A stretch of 6,813 bases of DNA from CAZEJK01 sp964512045 (GCA_964512045.1 CAZEJK010000273.1:1-6813), one strand, 5' to 3'; positions 1 through 6,434 are shown, counted from the stretch's first letter. Notes: generated by a model not told the origin, from the sequence alone. Numbers and translations are program-made.

Positions 1-279
1 GACCGGAAGGCTGCGGGTACTCCCACGGGATCTCTCCACTCGCCTCGTGCTCCGTGGCCACAAGCTTACATGCTCGGAAATCACACGGTTGAACGCCATG
101 AAAGCTCGGTCGAGATGACGCGGGAGTGCCTACCACGGAGGTCCCCCGAGCTTCAGTGTCGTCACCGCCCATCCAGCGAAGCCGCCCGGTACCGGTACCG
201 GACCTGACCCCGGATGCCGGAAGCCGGACCCGGAATCGCGTACCCCCGGCCATCGGGTTGACCTGCACCGCTGCGGTTG
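1..279 (+). repeat. Dispersed bipartite non-coding repeat, copy A
   Basis: Two blocks here recur in the same orientation and order near 5.7 kb. Block 1 (1-120) aligns without gaps to 5655-5774 with 19 mismatches by my count, about 84% identity. Block 2 (224-279) aligns to 5837-5892 with 8 mismatches in 56, about 86%. The middle differs in both sequence and length: 103 nt here against 62 nt in copy B. Mismatches in block 1 fall evenly over the three codon phases (7, 5 and 7), so this does not look like a diverged coding sequence. A stem is partly kept at 11-17 / 22-28. The left end may be cut by the window edge. What the element is remains unknown: a dispersed intergenic repeat, a decayed MITE-like element and a structured RNA are all possible. 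The alignment is seen directly; any role is not. Confidence 0.8.
186..201. repeat. Perfect 16-bp palindrome inside repeat copy A
   Basis: CCGGTACCGGTACCGG equals its own reverse complement. It lies in the variable middle of copy A. A shorter version, CCGGTACCGG (5651-5660), overlaps the left edge of copy B. It could be a protein-binding site or a recombination boundary of the repeat, but no function can be assigned from sequence. Confidence 0.6.
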
Positions 280-362
280 TCGGAGGAGCCTCCCCCTTCG
301 CCCCGCCGGACTCTGCCTCGTGCCAGTTCGACTGACTACGCTATGATCGAATCGGAGCACCC

Positions 363-1031
363 ATGATGGCTCGTGTGCACGTGTCGCTGCCGCCCCAGAG
401 CACTGCCGTGCTCGTGATGCTTTTCGGAATCGGTCTCGCGCGCACCGCATCGGCGGCGGACAGTCGCACCCTGTTGACCGGAGGAACCGTTGTTCTGGGT
501 ACTTTCGGCGTTCCCATCCTCGTCTGGTGGATCTGGACAGTGGCCGCCCAACGCAGCGCGCTGCGGACACGGGTGGCAACCGGAGAGCATCTCGTCGACG
601 GACTCCTCGACCTCCTTACCGAGGAGCGACGGATCATGCGGATGCATCCAATCTACGGACGTAACGCCATTCTCCAGGCGGAGCGCCAGCTCGGCAGCAC
701 CTCGTTTCTTGGCTACGCCCGCGAGATCACATTCAGCCATCACGAGCGGTGGGATGGAGCTGGCTACCCGGAAGGCCTTGCCGGTGAGGAGATTCCACTC
801 TCGGGCAGGCTGATGGCGATCGCCGACGTCTACGACGCGCTGATCAGTCGCCGGGTCTACAAGCCCGCGTACAGCCATCAGGAAGCAACGGAGACGATCC
901 GAAACGAAGCGGGAGCGCACTTCGATCCGCTCATGGTCGAGGCGTTCTGCGCCGTGGCCGAGGAGTTCGACGTCATCGCCCACCGCTTCAAGGACACCCA
1001 GACCGATTCCCTCGGATACGTCGATCCGTAG
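363..1031 (+). CDS. Membrane-anchored protein with truncated HD-GYP domain
   Basis: This 222-residue protein has two hydrophobic segments: about 12-31, ending in a possible signal-peptidase site (ASA before AD at 31/32), and about 38-61. From about residue 85 it matches the second half of HD-GYP cyclic-di-GMP phosphodiesterases. It shows LTEERRIM followed by H95 (the KxHP-type histidine), the signature HHERWDGAGYP at 126-136, IADVYDAL at 153-160 and the AHFDP motif at 185-189. The first half of the domain is absent, including the HD dyad with its following IGK and the upstream metal ligands, and no other frame supplies it. The metal site is therefore incomplete and hydrolysis of c-di-GMP is unlikely. 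It may be a binding or signalling remnant, or a decaying chimeric gene. The start is supported by GGAG at 354-357, five bases before ATG 363; ATG 366 has better spacing. Repeat copy A lies just upstream. The HD-GYP identity is firm; whether the gene works is not. Confidence 0.7.
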   Translation: MMARVHVSLPPQSTAVLVMLFGIGLARTASAADSRTLLTGGTVVLGTFGVPILVWWIWTVAAQRSALRTRVATGEHLVDGLLDLLTEERRIMRMHPIYGRNAILQAERQLGSTSFLGYAREITFSHHERWDGAGYPEGLAGEEIPLSGRLMAIADVYDALISRRVYKPAYSHQEATETIRNEAGAHFDPLMVEAFCAVAEEFDVIAHRFKDTQTDSLGYVDP

Positions 1032-1169
1032 ACGCCCACGCGGCCGCGGGCCGCAGCGTTCGCAAACCCCTGACATGCGGCTCACGGCAGGTTCATCTCC
1101 AGCTCGCATCCTGTCCGAACGTTGCGATGCCGCAGGCCTGGCTCCAACGGTGCCATCCCCCCTCCCCCC

Positions 1170-1201
1170 GCAACGCCCCGTCCGGGGCGTTGCAACTTTT
1201 T
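1170..1201 (+). terminator. Strong rho-independent terminator
   Basis: A perfect 10-bp stem, GCAACGCCCC (1170-1179) with GGGGCGTTGC (1184-1193), closes a GTCC loop. It is followed by AAC and five Ts (1197-1201). There is no T tract on the other side, so it acts only on plus-strand transcripts. It would end transcription from the HD-GYP-like gene, whose stop is about 140 bases upstream, and insulate the CYTH-CHAD gene that starts 68 bases downstream. A second GC hairpin at 1040-1054 (GCGGCC, loop GCG, GGCCGC) lies just after the stop of the upstream gene but lacks Ts. Confidence 0.88.
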
Positions 1202-1242
1202 GATTGGCGGTCGTCTTCTCCGCACCAGCAGAAGCCTTCCTG

Positions 1243-1263
1243 TAGAATCGGGGGTGAACGGAG
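1243..1263 (+). promoter_or_regulatory. Candidate -10 box and ribosome-binding site of the CYTH-CHAD gene
   Basis: TAGAAT (1243-1248) is a fair -10 hexamer between the upstream terminator and the gene. I see no convincing -35 at 16-19 bases. GGAG (1260-1263), six bases before ATG 1270, is a good Shine-Dalgarno and fixes that start. The terminator upstream means this gene needs its own promoter, which is the main argument for one here. Confidence 0.4.
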
Positions 1264-1269
1264 CACGCG

Positions 1270-3837
1270 ATGGAGATCGAAGCGAAGTTCCAGGTGGATC
1301 ACGAGACGCTCGCGCGGCTCGCCGAGCTCGTCAGCGTTGGCGAGTGGCAGCTGGAGGGCGCCGCCGAGGCGACGGTTGAGGACAGGTACCTCGACACTCC
1401 AGCACGGGCCCTCTGGCACCGTGGCTACGCGCTGCGCATGCGCCAGAAGAAGCCAGTTCAGGAGATCACCGTCACCCTCAAGGGGCTCGGCGGCGCGGAG
1501 GGTGCAGTCCACCGCCGCGAGGAGCTCGAGACACAGCTCGAAAGCGAGCGGCGTTTCCCCGACTGGCCCGACAGCGGGCTCGCGCAACGTGTCGCCGAGC
1601 TGATCGGTGGCGAGCCGCTGGAACCGCTCCTGACGGTGCACCAGATCCGTCGTAGCCGACTGGCCACCCGAGACGGCCGCCAGTGCGCTGAGATCAGCCT
1701 CGACCACGTCACCGTGGAGGCAGAGGGTCGTCAGCACAAATGGAACGTGGTCGAGGTCGAGCTGCTTGGAGACGGCACCGAGCGCGACCTCGAGGAGATC
1801 GCCGAAGCCCTCCGCGGAGTCGCGACCCTGACGCCAGACAGCCGTTCCAAGTTTCATGCAGCACAGGATCTCCTCGGCTTGACGCCGGCCGGGCTCCTCA
1901 CCACGCCACAGCGGGACATGCTCATCAGCTTGAGCGAGCGCTCGGACCTGCACGGGCGGCGCGCACGCGCGATTCTGGCATTGGACCGCGGCGCCACCCA
2001 GGTCGAAGCCGCCGAGGGTGCCAGAATGTCCGAGCGCAGGGTCCGCTACTGGCTTGCCGAGTTTCGCAAGCACGGTCTCGGCATCTTCCGCGCCCAGGTT
2101 CTCGAATCGGTACGGCCACACGACGGCGCAGACGATAGCTCGGATACTGCGGCTCCCTCTCTCAGCCCTTCCGACCTCATCACGCACCCTTCATCGGCCG
2201 AGACGGCCCACCTGGAGCTTCACGAGAGCACGCCACTTGCCGAGCGGCTGAAGATCACCGCATCCGCTCTTCTCGACCTGCTCGACGATCTCATCGTCCT
2301 CGACGAGGAGGATCGAGGCCAGCTGGAGGAGTGCGTCCGGTGGCTGGCCAGAGGGTACCGGTTGGATCCGCATCGACCACATATCGCGGCCCGCAAGGCG
2401 GTGCTCAATGATCCGCCCAGAGGCATCGGACCGGAGGGGACACTCCGTCTGGCGCTCGCACTGCACCTGAGCCACGGCCGGATCACCACCGGCAGGCTGG
2501 ACAGGATCCTCGGCCGCGGCTTCGTTGCCACACTCGACCGGAACGCGGTACATCGGGCGCAGCTCATGGCGGCACTGCTGCGTCCTGCGTCCGCCGTGGC
2601 CCTCCATGCTGCTGGCAAGCTGACGATCCAGCGCAGAGATCAGGCCACGGCAGTCGAGCTGCGGTTGGAAGCTGCGTCCCCGAGCACCCCTGCGTTGACA
2701 GCGCAGAGGAGCTGCGATCTCTGGCATCTGATTGCCCCGTCGCGGCTCCGCTTCGTCGCGGACGGATCGGCGAACCGGCTCGAGTCGCTGGCGCGTCTGC
2801 TCTCGCTACCCGACGGAACACCGCGTCCGGATGACATCGGACTCCCGTCTGAACCTGGCCTGGAACGCGACGACCTCGTGCTCGAGGCAGCCTGGAAGAC
2901 GTTCCTGTTCCACTTCGAGCGGATGCTTCTGCACGAGCCCGGCACCCGAGCGGGACTGGATCCCGAGGAGCTCCACGACATGCGCGTCGCCACGCGGCGG
3001 ATGCGCGTGGCATCGCAGGTGTTCGGAGACCATCTGGATACCGACATGCTCCGCCCCCACGTGCGAGGCATGCGCAGAACCGGCCGCGGCCTCGGACCGG
3101 TCCGCGACCTCGATGTGTTTTGGGAGTCCGTGGAAGGCTCCCGGTCCGCTCTGTCCGAGGGTGCCGATCTGGTGCCGCTGCGCACGGCGTGGGAGCGAGC
3201 CCATGGCCGCGCGCGGACGAGCATGCTCGACTTCCTGGACGGTGCACGCTACCGCCGGTTCGTGGAACGGTTCGGCGAGCAGCTGCACGAGCCGTGGTTC
3301 CCCGCCGAGCCCGCAATCGGCCGCAAGGGCGAAGCCGCGATCCGGCGTCTGCGGCACGTGGCGCCAGCACTGGTGCTGGAGCGCCTGGCGGCCGTGCTCG
3401 CGTACGAGGAGTGGGTTCTCGATCCGCACAGCGAGGTCCCGCTGCGGCGCTACCACCGGCTGCGAATCGCCATCAAGCAGGTCCGCTACACTCTGGAGTA
3501 CCTGCGCGAGCTTCTCGGCGAGGACGTACGCCCTGTGGTCAAGACCATCAAGCAGGTCCAAAATCACCTGGGAGAGCTCCAGGACGCTGTCGTGGGCTGC
3601 GCGTTCCTGCGGGACTTCCTGACGTGGGGCGAGCTCGACCCGGATCCGACCGTCATCACCGAGCCGCCGATGCAACCGATCGTGGCGCCCGGGGTCGCCG
3701 AGCTGTTCGTCCACTGGCAGCGACAGATCGGTGAGAAGATCGCGACGTTCCCCGACGTGTGGCGCGAGTGCATCACGCCCGAGCTGCAGTCCACAGTCAC
3801 CCGGCTGGTGACCGAGATGACCACCTCTGAGCGCTGA
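1270..3837 (+). CDS. CYTH - HTH - Ppx-like - CHAD four-module protein (likely inorganic triphosphatase, polyphosphate-binding)
   Basis: An 855-residue cytoplasmic protein with no signal peptide or membrane segment. Residues 1-200 form a CYTH (triphosphate tunnel) domain. The ExExK signature (E2, E4, K6) is intact, with R56/R58, K71, R82/R83, an arginine cluster at 127-130, ExE (E162, E164) and K194. The family cleaves triphosphates such as inorganic tripolyphosphate with divalent metal; E. coli YgiF is a CYTH-CHAD inorganic triphosphatase of only about 430 residues. Residues 212-270 look like a homeodomain-type helix-turn-helix, as in IS630-type transposase N-termini. A polar Ser/Asp-rich linker (about 281-318) follows. 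Residues 322-500 resemble the helical C-terminal domain of Ppx/GppA but lack its HD dyad. Residues 530-850 form a CHAD domain with both halves: LHDMRVATRRMR (568-579) with VRDLD (610-614), then RLRIAIKQVRY (730-740) with LQDA (770-773). CHAD domains bind polyphosphate. ATG 1270 has GGAG six bases upstream and begins directly with the catalytic signature. CYTH and CHAD are firm, HTH probable, the Ppx-like module an inference. Confidence 0.93.
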   Translation: MEIEAKFQVDHETLARLAELVSVGEWQLEGAAEATVEDRYLDTPARALWHRGYALRMRQKKPVQEITVTLKGLGGAEGAVHRREELETQLESERRFPDWPDSGLAQRVAELIGGEPLEPLLTVHQIRRSRLATRDGRQCAEISLDHVTVEAEGRQHKWNVVEVELLGDGTERDLEEIAEALRGVATLTPDSRSKFHAAQDLLGLTPAGLLTTPQRDMLISLSERSDLHGRRARAILALDRGATQVEAAEGARMSERRVRYWLAEFRKHGLGIFRAQVLESVRPHDGADDSSDTAAPSLSPSDLITHPSSAETAHLELHESTPLAERLKITASALLDLLDDLIVLDEEDRGQLEECVRWLARGYRLDPHRPHIAARKAVLNDPPRGIGPEGTLRLALALHLSHGRITTGRLDRILGRGFVATLDRNAVHRAQLMAALLRPASAVALHAAGKLTIQRRDQATAVELRLEAASPSTPALTAQRSCDLWHLIAPSRLRFVADGSANRLESLARLLSLPDGTPRPDDIGLPSEPGLERDDLVLEAAWKTFLFHFERMLLHEPGTRAGLDPEELHDMRVATRRMRVASQVFGDHLDTDMLRPHVRGMRRTGRGLGPVRDLDVFWESVEGSRSALSEGADLVPLRTAWERAHGRARTSMLDFLDGARYRRFVERFGEQLHEPWFPAEPAIGRKGEAAIRRLRHVAPALVLERLAAVLAYEEWVLDPHSEVPLRRYHRLRIAIKQVRYTLEYLRELLGEDVRPVVKTIKQVQNHLGELQDAVVGCAFLRDFLTWGELDPDPTVITEPPMQPIVAPGVAELFVHWQRQIGEKIATFPDVWRECITPELQSTVTRLVTEMTTSER

Positions 3838-3840
3838 GGG

Positions 3841-3852
3841 GCGGCCGGCCGC
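3841..3852. repeat. 12-bp GC palindrome between convergent stop codons
   Basis: GCGGCCGGCCGC is a perfect palindrome filling most of the 14-bp gap between the TGA of the CYTH-CHAD gene (3835-3837) and the stop of the oppositely oriented HAD fusion gene (3852-3854 on the plus strand). It could form a small hairpin in both transcripts, but it has no T tract in either direction. It is therefore at best a weak bidirectional terminator. Confidence 0.4.
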
Positions 3853-5411
3853 TAGCGCGGCGGAAGCACGAGTCGGAGATAGCGGATCAAGGCCAAAAGA
3901 TCCGCAAACACGAGATCGGCATCGGCCTCGAGATGGGCGCCGTCGAGGACCGCCGCCACGCATCGGCACCCTGCTCCGCGTGCCGCTGCGATATCCAGTG
4001 ACGAGTCGCCGACCGAGAGCACCGCGTCCGGTGCCACGCCGAGACGCTCGAGGGCGAGGAGGATCGGGTCCGGTGACGGTTTCCAGACACCGTCGTCCCG
4101 AGTCACCACCACGTCGAACCCCAAGCGGAACCGATCTAGCAGTTCGTGGGTGTTCGCCGCGGTGTTGTTCGTCACCAGCGCGGTCTGCAATCGGTGCGCA
4201 GCCAGCAGCTCCAGCAGCTCGGCGGCGCCCTCGTGCACGGTCGCTTTCTCGGTAGCAGAACGCTCCCTCGCCTCGAGTAGCTGCCGTCGACGACTCTTGT
4301 CCGGCTCCTCCAGCTCCTCCAACCCATCGAGGATCGAGCCGTCGATCGCCAGCTCTGCACGAATCGCCGCCCAGTCATATGTGGAGTCGACCACGGTGCC
4401 GTCCATATCGAGCACCACGGCCTCGATCCCCGCCAGCCGATCCATCTTCAAAAGCTCGTCGCGACGAAACCGCGGCGGCGGCGTTGTCTCCTCGCCAGGT
4501 GGCACAGCCGCTGCAATCCAGGTGATCGGCACCTCCAGCTCACCGAGCACGCTCTCCACACGACTGCGGTCCTCGGGTGCACACGACACCAGCACCGCAC
4601 CGGAACCGATCAACCCGAGCGGATCGATCTGGATCTCCTCACACAGCGCCCGCGTCACATCCAGCAGCGGGACGGCCTCTGGAACCAGATCGATCCCCAC
4701 GCCTGCGGCCGAGCGCATCTCGTGCAACGCCTCCCCGACCCCGCCTTCGGTGACGTCGTGGAGCGCGCTCACGACCCCGGATCGAGCCAGTGCCAACGCC
4801 TCACGGACCACGCTCAACCACTCCCCGGAGCGGACTCCTTCTGGAACGCCTTCCAAGGGTCGTTGATCGAGTGTCTCGAGGCGGGGTCCGAGCTCGGCCG
4901 ACAGAATCCCGGTCCCTTCCAGGCCCGCCGACCGCGTCACCCCGATCACGTCGCCGGCTCGGACGCCACCCGTACGCACCGGCCGATCGACGATCCTGCC
5001 CAGCATACAGCCGGATATGACCGGCTGATCGAGACCCGGCGCCACCTCCGTATGGCCGCCGATCAGCGCCACCTGCAATCGGTCGCAGGTGGCACGGATC
5101 TGCCCGAGCACCGCGTTCACGTCCTCACTGGTCGCGGTCGGCTCCGGAAACAGCACCGTCGCCAAGAAGAACCGCGGCTCGGCCCCACGCACCGCGACAT
5201 CGTTGGCGTTGATTACCACCGCCAGCCGCCCGGCATCGGCGGCCGTGAACGTCACCGGGTCGGCGGCCACCGCCCACAGCTCATCTCCGATCCGCAGGAT
5301 CGATGCATCTTCTCCTTGTGCCGGACCCAGCTCCACCTCCGGAGGCAACGGGCCTTGCACCAGCGGCGCGATCACCTCCCACGGCACCTTTCCCGGTGGT
5401 AGTCGTGTCAT
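3852..5411 (-). CDS. AIR-synthase/HypE-like protein fused to HAD-family phosphatase
   Basis: A 519-residue fusion. Residues about 5-322 belong to the PurM/HypE/SelD/ThiL-like ATP-binding superfamily, closest to HypE-like 'AIR synthase-related' proteins. Visible motifs are GED (33-35), ADPVT (50-54), NANDVA (68-73), GGHTEV (118-123) and HDVTEGGV (218-225). The module ends at its usual RRDEL-type terminus but lacks the C-terminal cysteine that HypE uses to carry the cyanide precursor, and no hydrogenase genes are nearby. Its substrate is unknown. Residues about 329-519 are a HAD phosphatase with all four motifs: DMDGT (335-339, nucleophile D335, acid D337), VTNN (413-416), WKPSPDP (K444) and GDSSLD (468-473), with a helical cap between motifs I and II. 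This is the phosphoglycolate phosphatase-like type. The frame is continuous through the junction; an internal ATG at 4443-4445 could permit separate HAD translation. I chose ATG 5409-5411 because it fits the family N-terminus. An in-frame ATG at 5469-5471 would add 20 unlikely residues. No Shine-Dalgarno is visible, but TACTCT lies six bases before the ATG. Confidence 0.88.
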   Translation of the reverse strand: MTRLPPGKVPWEVIAPLVQGPLPPEVELGPAQGEDASILRIGDELWAVAADPVTFTAADAGRLAVVINANDVAVRGAEPRFFLATVLFPEPTATSEDVNAVLGQIRATCDRLQVALIGGHTEVAPGLDQPVISGCMLGRIVDRPVRTGGVRAGDVIGVTRSAGLEGTGILSAELGPRLETLDQRPLEGVPEGVRSGEWLSVVREALALARSGVVSALHDVTEGGVGEALHEMRSAAGVGIDLVPEAVPLLDVTRALCEEIQIDPLGLIGSGAVLVSCAPEDRSRVESVLGELEVPITWIAAAVPPGEETTPPPRFRRDELLKMDRLAGIEAVVLDMDGTVVDSTYDWAAIRAELAIDGSILDGLEELEEPDKSRRRQLLEARERSATEKATVHEGAAELLELLAAHRLQTALVTNNTAANTHELLDRFRLGFDVVVTRDDGVWKPSPDPILLALERLGVAPDAVLSVGDSSLDIAAARGAGCRCVAAVLDGAHLEADADLVFADLLALIRYLRLVLPPR

Positions 5412-5654
5412 GAGTGGAGAGTAGCAAACCGCCCTTCCACCCGCCCGTCCCAATGCATGCTCTGCGAGCATCAGACATCGGAGGGTGCTGGAGGCGCTCG
5501 CTGCAAGGGCCGATCTGTGTGGGGGAGCGAACCCGCATCTCTCACCGACCTCCTACTGCGGCCGGCGATGAACCGCGTTCAGCATCATGCCCAACGGCAC
5601 CGCCGGAGGCCGCGGGCCGGTGTCCGGATGGCCGGGGCCAGAACCGATGCCCGG
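5412..5654. other. Non-coding stretch upstream of the HAD fusion gene
   Basis: I see no gene here; ORFs in all frames are short and rich in Arg, Pro and Ser. It should hold the minus-strand promoter of the HAD fusion gene: TACTCT (5418-5423, minus strand) is positioned as a leaderless -10 but has no good -35. A perfect inverted repeat, ATGCTC (5457-5462) and GAGCAT (5466-5471) around TGC, lies about 50 bases before the start codon and could be an operator. Repeat copy B begins at the right end. Confidence 0.45.
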
Positions 5655-5892
5655 TACCGGAAGGCCGTGGGTGCTCCCACGGGATCTCTCCGCTCGCCTC
5701 GTGCACCGCAGCCCCGAGCAAGCATGCTCGGACATCACTCGCTGGAACACCATGGAAGCTCGGTCGAGATGACGTCGATGGCGAGAACCACCGTGCTCTG
5801 CAGCTCTCTCGTTCCACGCAACGAAGGCCCCGGACGCCGGACCCGAAACCGTGAACCCCTGACCATCGGGTTGACCCGCACCGCTGCGGTGG
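5655..5892 (+). repeat. Dispersed bipartite non-coding repeat, copy B
   Basis: This is the second copy of the element at 1-279, in the same orientation, between two minus-strand genes. It is richer in intact stems than copy A: CCGTGGG (5665-5671) with CCCACGG (5676-5682) around TGCT, and CCGAGCA (5714-5720) with TGCTCGG (5725-5731) around AGCA. Block 2 has CGGGT/ACCCG (5867-5878) and CACCGC T GCGGTG (5879-5891). Copy A carries mismatches in these stems, so copy B looks closer to an ancestral, structured form. It ends 18 bases beyond the dtd stop, so it might also sit in that gene's 3' untranslated region. No terminal inverted repeats or target-site duplication could be recognised. Confidence 0.8.
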
Positions 5893-5909
5893 CCCGGCCG
5901 GCCCTCCCC

Positions 5910-6398
5910 TCACTCACTGTCGAGGACGATGGTAAACGGCCCCCAATGGTCGATATCGAGGCGCAAGCGAGTGGCAAACGGCGCCTGCACGACCGAGCCG
6001 ACCCCGAGCTTCTCGAGCTCGTCACCCAGGTGCTCGTACAGGCGCCGCGCGAGGTCAGTCCCTGCGCCACGGGAGAAGCTGGGCTTGGATCCCCGTGAGG
6101 TATCGGCCATCAGCGTGAACTGCGAGACCGTGAGCACCTGNNNNNNNNNNCCCCTGGCCATCCAGTAGGTGTACGCCCCCTTGTGGGCGCCGATGTCGAT
6201 CGCCGACTGGCCGAACAGGCTCGAGGCGGTCTCGAACACTCGCAGTCGTGCCGCCTTCCCGGCCATCCTGGCAACCACCGCTGTGTCGTCGTTGGCCGCG
6301 AAGCCGACCAGCAGAACGAGCCCCCGCTGGATCTCGGCTACGATGGACGCCCCGTGACTGGCAACGGCGTGCTCGACACGATGGAGAACGATGCGCAC
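5910..6398 (-). CDS. dtd: D-aminoacyl-tRNA deacylase, interrupted by an assembly gap
   Basis: Dtd removes D-amino acids wrongly attached to tRNA; it is a cytoplasmic homodimer. The N-terminus (VRIVLHRV), RGLVLLVGF (25-33), RLRVFE (51-56), the SQFTL motif (92-96) followed by ADT and KPSF, and the GPFTIVLD end (153-160, holding the Gly-cisPro motif) match the family across its length. The predicted 162 residues exceed the usual 145-150. The excess is an insert after the conserved DIG (68-70), where the family continues directly with G-x-V-L-x-V-SQFTL. It comprises 12 residues, AHKGAYTYWMAR, plus four unknown residues from the N run. The 12 residues resemble the start of FkbM-type methyltransferases, so an assembly error is likely. 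I chose GTG 6396-6398 because it aligns with family starts; a TTG at 6432-6434 is in frame but adds unrelated residues. There is no Shine-Dalgarno, but TACCCT lies six bases upstream, suggesting leaderless translation. Confidence 0.88.
   Translation of the reverse strand: MRIVLHRVEHAVASHGASIVAEIQRGLVLLVGFAANDDTAVVARMAGKAARLRVFETASSLFGQSAIDIGAHKGAYTYWMARXXXXQVLTVSQFTLMADTSRGSKPSFSRGAGTDLARRLYEHLGDELEKLGVGSVVQAPFATRLRLDIDHWGPFTIVLDSE
6141..6150. other. Assembly gap (ten Ns) inside dtd
   Basis: Ten consecutive undetermined bases, a typical scaffold-gap placeholder, so the true distance is unknown. It falls within a conserved core stretch of dtd. The sequence on its right (6151-6188) does not belong to the Dtd family, so the contig end there may be chimeric. 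The reading frame happens to continue across the Ns. Confidence 0.97.
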
Positions 6399-6404
6399 GC
6401 TGTG

Positions 6405-6434
6405 AGGGTACCGCGGCGCCGAGCAGAACCTCAA
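6405..6434 (-). promoter_or_regulatory. Probable sigma-70-type promoter of dtd, leaderless geometry
   Basis: On the minus strand, TTGAGG (6434-6429) and TACCCT (6410-6405) are separated by 18 bases, a reasonable -35/-10 pair. The -10 hexamer ends six bases before the GTG at 6398. Transcription would then begin at or next to the start codon, which fits the lack of a ribosome-binding site. Confidence 0.5.

Noticed and set aside
343..366. Seven-codon ORF (MIESEHP) whose TGA overlaps the start of the HD-GYP-like gene
   Set aside because: It has no ribosome-binding site of its own and is short enough to arise by chance.
336..1109. Minus-strand ORF of 257 residues opposite the HD-GYP-like gene
   Set aside because: The plus strand carries the HHExxDGxGYP signature and a ribosome-binding site, while the antisense translation has no recognisable motif.
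1093..2187. Long minus-strand ORF (364 residues) antisense to the CYTH-CHAD gene
   Set aside because: It is a GC-bias shadow of a gene with clear domain signatures, and its translation shows no recognisable family.
2806..3969. Minus-strand ORF of 387 residues over the CHAD region
   Set aside because: It is opposite the CHAD motifs and runs into the HAD fusion gene; its composition is typical of antisense frames in GC-rich DNA.
3852..5411. Hydrogenase maturation protein HypE
   Set aside because: The C-terminal cysteine needed for HypE function is absent, a HAD domain follows, and no hydrogenase genes are nearby. It is only HypE-like.
5500..5565. Possible tRNA: a T-arm-like GGTTCGCTCC on the minus strand, with GGAGG and CCTCC as possible acceptor ends
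   Set aside because: The acceptor stem breaks after five pairs, the T-loop lacks its conserved A, and its position relative to the ends is wrong for a tRNA.
5457..6098. Plus-strand ORF of 213 residues across repeat copy B and the dtd 3' end
   Set aside because: Half of it is antisense to dtd, and the repeat part shows no codon-phase bias between the two copies.
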